NCBI GenBank assembly: GCA_964388575.1
Contig: CAYMAZ010000008.1
Location: forward strand, 1 to 64,000
Direction of reading: 5' to 3'
Source of the DNA: CAYMAZ01 sp964388575
Lineage (GTDB): Bacteria > Bacteroidota > Bacteroidia > Bacteroidales > DTU049
Length of the DNA: 64,000 bases
A program made the position numbers and the translations under genes. Shown here piece after piece: positions 62,458 through 64,000 of this stretch. Numbering within the stretch: the first letter of the stretch is position 1; every line of letters begins with the position of its first letter. A model generated the notes under the pieces. It was not told where the DNA came from, did no database searches, and saw nothing but the letters and a program-made list of their open reading frames with translations.

Positions 62458-63657
62458 TTATTTATTTAAAGCTTTGATGGCAGGAAGTACTTTCCCCTCA
62501 AGATATTCAAGCATGGCGCCGCCTCCGGTTGAAACATATGAAACCTGATCGGCCAGATTGTATCTGTTGATTGCCGCCACACTGTCTCCACCTCCAATAA
62601 GCGAATAGGCTCCACGAATGGTGGCACTGGCAACCGATATTGCCATTGATTTTGTTCCCTGTTTAAACTTCTCAAATTCAAAAACACCAAGTGGACCATT
62701 CCACAAAATTGTTTCACTGCTGTTGACAATTTCCGCAAAACGTCTGATGCTTCTCTGTCCGATATCAAGGCCCATCCATTTATCAGGTATGCTGTCAGCT
62801 TCAGAATATTTAATCTCTGATTCGTTGGAAAACCTGTCTGCAATGACGGCATCTACAGGCAGATATACATTCACTCCCTTACGCATCATTTCTGAAATCG
62901 CTTCCTTGGCAATACCAATCTTATCTTCTTCATAAATTGATGCCCCAACATTTCCTCCAAGGGCTTTGATAAAAGTAAATGACATTCCTCCTGCAATAAT
63001 CAGATTATCAACCTTGTTGATCAGATTTTTAATTACATCTATTTTGGAAGATACTTTAGCACCACCAATAATAGCTGTAAACGGCCTTTTATCAGCATTC
63101 AGGGCTTTATCAAGATTTTTGATCTCATCTTCAAGCAATAGTCCTGCGTATTTATCCTTTTTAAAATACTTGGCAACAGTTGCCGTTGATGCATGTTCAC
63201 GATGCGCAGCACCAAATGCATCATTGACATAAATATCTGCAAGTTCTGAAAGATTTTTTGCAAATTGTTCATCTGCCTTTTCTTCTTCATCATAAAACCT
63301 TAAATTCTCAAGAAGTGCTATTGATCCTGGTTCCAAACCGGATAATATTTCTTTTGAACGTGGTCCGAATAACTCACGATCAAAAACTACATTTTTATTT
63401 AGAAGCTTTGTGAGATGAATTGCGATGGGCATCAGTGAAAAACTGGGTTCGTGACCTTTGGGCCTCCCCAAATGTGACATCAGGATTGCGGCTCCTCCAT
63501 CTTCAATGACTTTTAATATTGTTGGCAAAGACTCTCTGATTCTTGTATCATCAACAATTTCCTGATTCTGATTCAGAGGAACATTGAAATCAACCCTGAT
63601 TAAAACTTTTTTGCCTCTGAAATTAACGTTTTCAATTCCATGCATATCTGTCAACAT
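62458..63657 (-). CDS. pgk: Phosphoglycerate kinase
   Basis: A 399-residue glycolytic enzyme that transfers phosphate from 1,3-bisphosphoglycerate to ADP. N-domain motifs are VLIRVDFNVPLNQNQ, LMSHLGRPKG and ENLRFYDEEE. C-domain motifs are GGAKVSSKIDVI, ILWNGPLGVFEFE, GGGDSVAAI and STGGGAMLEYLEG. The length and motif set are canonical. It is followed within 13 bases by the HAD phosphatase gene, so the two are probably on one transcript. Confidence 0.97.
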   Translation of the reverse strand: MLTDMHGIENVNFRGKKVLIRVDFNVPLNQNQEIVDDTRIRESLPTILKVIEDGGAAILMSHLGRPKGHEPSFSLMPIAIHLTKLLNKNVVFDRELFGPRSKEILSGLEPGSIALLENLRFYDEEEKADEQFAKNLSELADIYVNDAFGAAHREHASTATVAKYFKKDKYAGLLLEDEIKNLDKALNADKRPFTAIIGGAKVSSKIDVIKNLINKVDNLIIAGGMSFTFIKALGGNVGASIYEEDKIGIAKEAISEMMRKGVNVYLPVDAVIADRFSNESEIKYSEADSIPDKWMGLDIGQRSIRRFAEIVNSSETILWNGPLGVFEFEKFKQGTKSMAISVASATIRGAYSLIGGGDSVAAINRYNLADQVSYVSTGGGAMLEYLEGKVLPAIKALNK

Positions 63658-63734
63658 TTTTAAGTTCAGCGGATAAAATTAGAAAAAAAAACGTTGTGAA
63701 CATTTAATTCAAATAAAATATTGTTGTTTTTTAT

Positions 63735-64000
63735 CTATTCCGGGACAATCCAGTTTTGTGAATCTGAATTCCAATGCATTTCTCTGATGTTGAGATTGTT
63801 TGTCTGAAGGTGTTTACGGCTATCGTCAATAAATCTTGTCATCAGAGAATATGACTGAGCATCAAAAAAGTCTGGATTGTGTTCAAATTGAGAAACTGGA
63901 AGAATATAAAACTGCTTTTTTCCGTTAATCAACGGCGTCCAGACCCATGTGAGAATATACCCGGTTTCTACAATCTCAACAATATCTCCATACTTTCTGA
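63735..64000 (-). CDS. Truncated gene at right edge, hypothetical
   Basis: An open frame runs from the stop at 63735 to the window edge, leaving 87 visible residues. The part up to the edge reads IVETGYILTWVWTP and later FYILPVSQFEHNP, ending NWIVPE. The start is outside the window, so the N-terminus is missing. No family is recognised. It lies 77 bases upstream of pgk in the same direction; that gap is AT-rich and shows no terminator. Confidence 0.6.
   Translation of the reverse strand, partial: RKYGDIVEIVETGYILTWVWTPLINGKKQFYILPVSQFEHNPDFFDAQSYSLMTRFIDDSRKHLQTNNLNIREMHWNSDSQNWIVPE

Overview
The window is a compact, AT-rich stretch of a Bacteroidota chromosome, most likely a Bacteroidia-type organism. 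Four things point there: a type 9 secretion (T9SS) sorting domain, an ECF sigma/FecR pair of the Bacteroidota kind, TAnnTTTG -7 promoter elements before many genes, and start codons mostly without Shine-Dalgarno sequences. I count 49 protein-coding genes, the last cut by the right edge. I see no tRNA, rRNA, IS element, phage gene or CRISPR array. No gap between genes exceeds 300 bases; the largest (8319-8607, 289 b) holds a terminator and a promoter.

Layout: 1-6725 carries two tandem giant paralogs that join receiver-like domains to a PEP-synthase-type ATP-grasp domain. Glutamate dehydrogenase (6978-8318) follows, with a clear terminator. 8608-14192 is a surface module: ECF sigma factor, FecR anti-sigma, an STN-domain outer-surface protein whose C-terminal half is 16-residue repeats, a second repeat protein and a head-GIN lipoprotein. 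14368-22116 looks like a carboxylate sensing/uptake locus: metallophosphoesterase, a Cache-PAS-PAS-CBS-DUF294 membrane sensor, a TPR protein, an SLC5-type Na+/solute symporter, an oversized DUF4212-like partner and an FNR-like regulator.

22122-31818 holds surface glycan genes (glycosyltransferase, flippase, WecB epimerase, deacetylase-like and FemAB/GNAT-like proteins), interrupted by an amino-acid racemase/GNAT pair, a lone LutA-type protein and RadC. 31963-41011 is mainly housekeeping: CPA2 antiporter, coiled-coil membrane protein, ParE, HsdR-N-like nuclease, AMP nucleosidase, HolA and RlmD. 41035-50516 is one close-packed minus-strand run: purL, membrane protein, SDR, acyl-CoA ligase, OmpA-like protein and T9SS cargo. 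50597-64000 holds a lipoprotein, flavodiiron protein, DUF481 protein, ParC, BatA-like protein, SRPBCC protein, PyrE, NUDIX hydrolase, M28 peptidase, HAD phosphatase, phosphoglycerate kinase and a truncated gene.

The best candidates for undescribed biology are the sigma/FecR module wired to a repeat protein instead of a TonB receptor, the Cache-to-DUF294 sensor beside its presumed symporter, and the receiver-PEP-synthase pair that lacks the phosphohistidine domain. Smaller oddities are the divergent pyrE/NUDIX pair with overlapping start codons and a HAD gene with no canonical start codon.
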